Shown here: one piece after another, positions 63,631 through 64,000 of the stretch
Numbering within the stretch: position 1 is the stretch's first letter
Layout: each line of letters starts with the position of its first letter
From: Maricaulis sp.
GTDB taxonomy: Bacteria > Pseudomonadota > Alphaproteobacteria > Caulobacterales > Maricaulaceae
Direction: 5' to 3'
Assembly (NCBI GenBank): GCA_002692855.1
Contig: NZMJ01000046.1
Span: forward strand, 372,806-436,805
Length of the DNA: 64,000 nucleotides
Program-made: the position numbers and the translations under genes
The notes under the pieces: generated by a model
Databases searched by the model: none
Told to the model about the DNA's origin: nothing
Seen by the model: the letters and a program-made list of their open reading frames with translations, nothing else

Positions 63631-64000
63631 ATGCGCGTACTGGTAACAGGTGGAGCGGGCTTTATTGGCTCGGCGGCCGTCCGTCGCCTGATCGCTGACG
63701 GACACGAAGTACTCAACTTCGACCTGATGACCTATGCCGGCGACTCGCGGGCCGTCGCGGAGTGTGCCGGCCGTCCCGGCTATCACTTCACAAAGGGCGA
63801 TGTCGCTGACCGGTCTGCGGTCGCCAGCGCATTCGACACCTTTAACCCCGAAGCTGTCCTTCATCTCGCGGCCGAAACCCATGTCGATCGCTCGATTGAC
63901 GGCCCCGCCGCCTTCGTCCGGACCAATCTGACCGGCACGTCGGTGATGCTGGATTGCGCATTGGCCCACTGGCGGTCTCTCGGCGCGTCCGGAGAAAGAC
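63631..64000 (+). CDS. rfbB: dTDP-glucose 4,6-dehydratase, N-terminal part
   Basis: This partial frame (about 123 residues, cut by the right edge) starts 'MRVLVTGGAGFIGSAAVRRLI', the Rossmann GxxGxxG of short-chain dehydrogenases. 'DLMTYAGDSRAVAE' and 'LHLAAETHVDRSIDGPAAFVRTNLTGT' are diagnostic for RmlB/RfbB, which makes the 4-keto-6-deoxy intermediate for rhamnose or other deoxysugars. It probably opens a surface-polysaccharide gene cluster beyond the window. Confidence 0.9.
   Translation, partial: MRVLVTGGAGFIGSAAVRRLIADGHEVLNFDLMTYAGDSRAVAECAGRPGYHFTKGDVADRSAVASAFDTFNPEAVLHLAAETHVDRSIDGPAAFVRTNLTGTSVMLDCALAHWRSLGASGER

Overview
The window is a high-GC (roughly 60-plus percent by eye), gene-dense chromosomal segment of an alphaproteobacterium. 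It carries gcrA, a cell-cycle regulator found only in Alphaproteobacteria, a class I (archaeal-type) lysyl-tRNA synthetase, a double-length dCTP deaminase and an HWE-family histidine kinase. Together with the many secreted S9, M13 and M23 peptidases, this suggests a marine heterotroph of the Maricaulales/Hyphomonadales/Caulobacterales group. The genus cannot be fixed from the sequence alone. I see no prophage, insertion sequence, CRISPR array or rRNA operon.

Layout. 1-5.2 kb (minus strand): a multi-PAS signalling protein cut by the window edge, then PdeM and its partner DEXH helicase (the ligase-associated DNA-damage-response pair), separated by a CatB-like acetyltransferase and a palindromic repeat. 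5.3-12.7 kb: a secreted S9A prolyl oligopeptidase, an unrecognised protein, an exported M23 peptidase, an MscS channel, a small membrane protein and a degenerate receiver protein. 12.8-19.3 kb: two hotdog thioesterases, an HDAC-like deacetylase with a zinc alcohol dehydrogenase, a membrane TPR protein, a MATE exporter, pyrD and a DUF952 gene. 19.4-21.7 kb: an S24 repressor-like protein, a PRC-barrel protein, and a small HTH/membrane-protein operon with a dyad at its promoter. 21.9-32.7 kb: lysK, an unrecognised periplasmic helical protein, a VOC protein, a SixA-like phosphatase, a 1-Cys peroxiredoxin, a glutamate-synthase-like flavoprotein, a GT2 glycosyltransferase overlapping a small membrane protein, an HWE kinase, and tRNA-Gly(CCC).

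32.7-43.6 kb: two tandem secreted S9 peptidases, the tandem-fold dCTP deaminase, apaG, a TrkH-type K+ transporter, hslO-argD (overlapping, with no argF between them), a lone ABC-2 permease, and gcrA with a rich regulatory upstream region. 43.6-50.4 kb: a complete phosphate regulon block on the minus strand in the order phoR-pstC-pstA-pstB-phoU-phoB. A good three-repeat Pho box precedes pstC, and there is no pstS. 50.6-56.6 kb: a tripartite RND efflux operon (outer-membrane lipoprotein, adaptor, pump). 56.7-63.6 kb: three tandem M13 zinc metallopeptidases, each followed by a hairpin, with an entericidin-like lipoprotein between the second and third. The window ends in the start of an RmlB-type dTDP-glucose 4,6-dehydratase.

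The cleanest functional stories are the Pho block with its own control element, the RND efflux operon, and a peptide-degrading theme of seven exported peptidases. No clearly new multi-gene system stands out. The best candidates for undescribed biology are the HTH/DERDR-membrane module with its dyad (20.5-21.7 kb), the hairpin and GANTC-bearing leader of gcrA, the GT2/small-membrane-protein overlap, and the unrecognised proteins at 7.6 kb and 23.6 kb.
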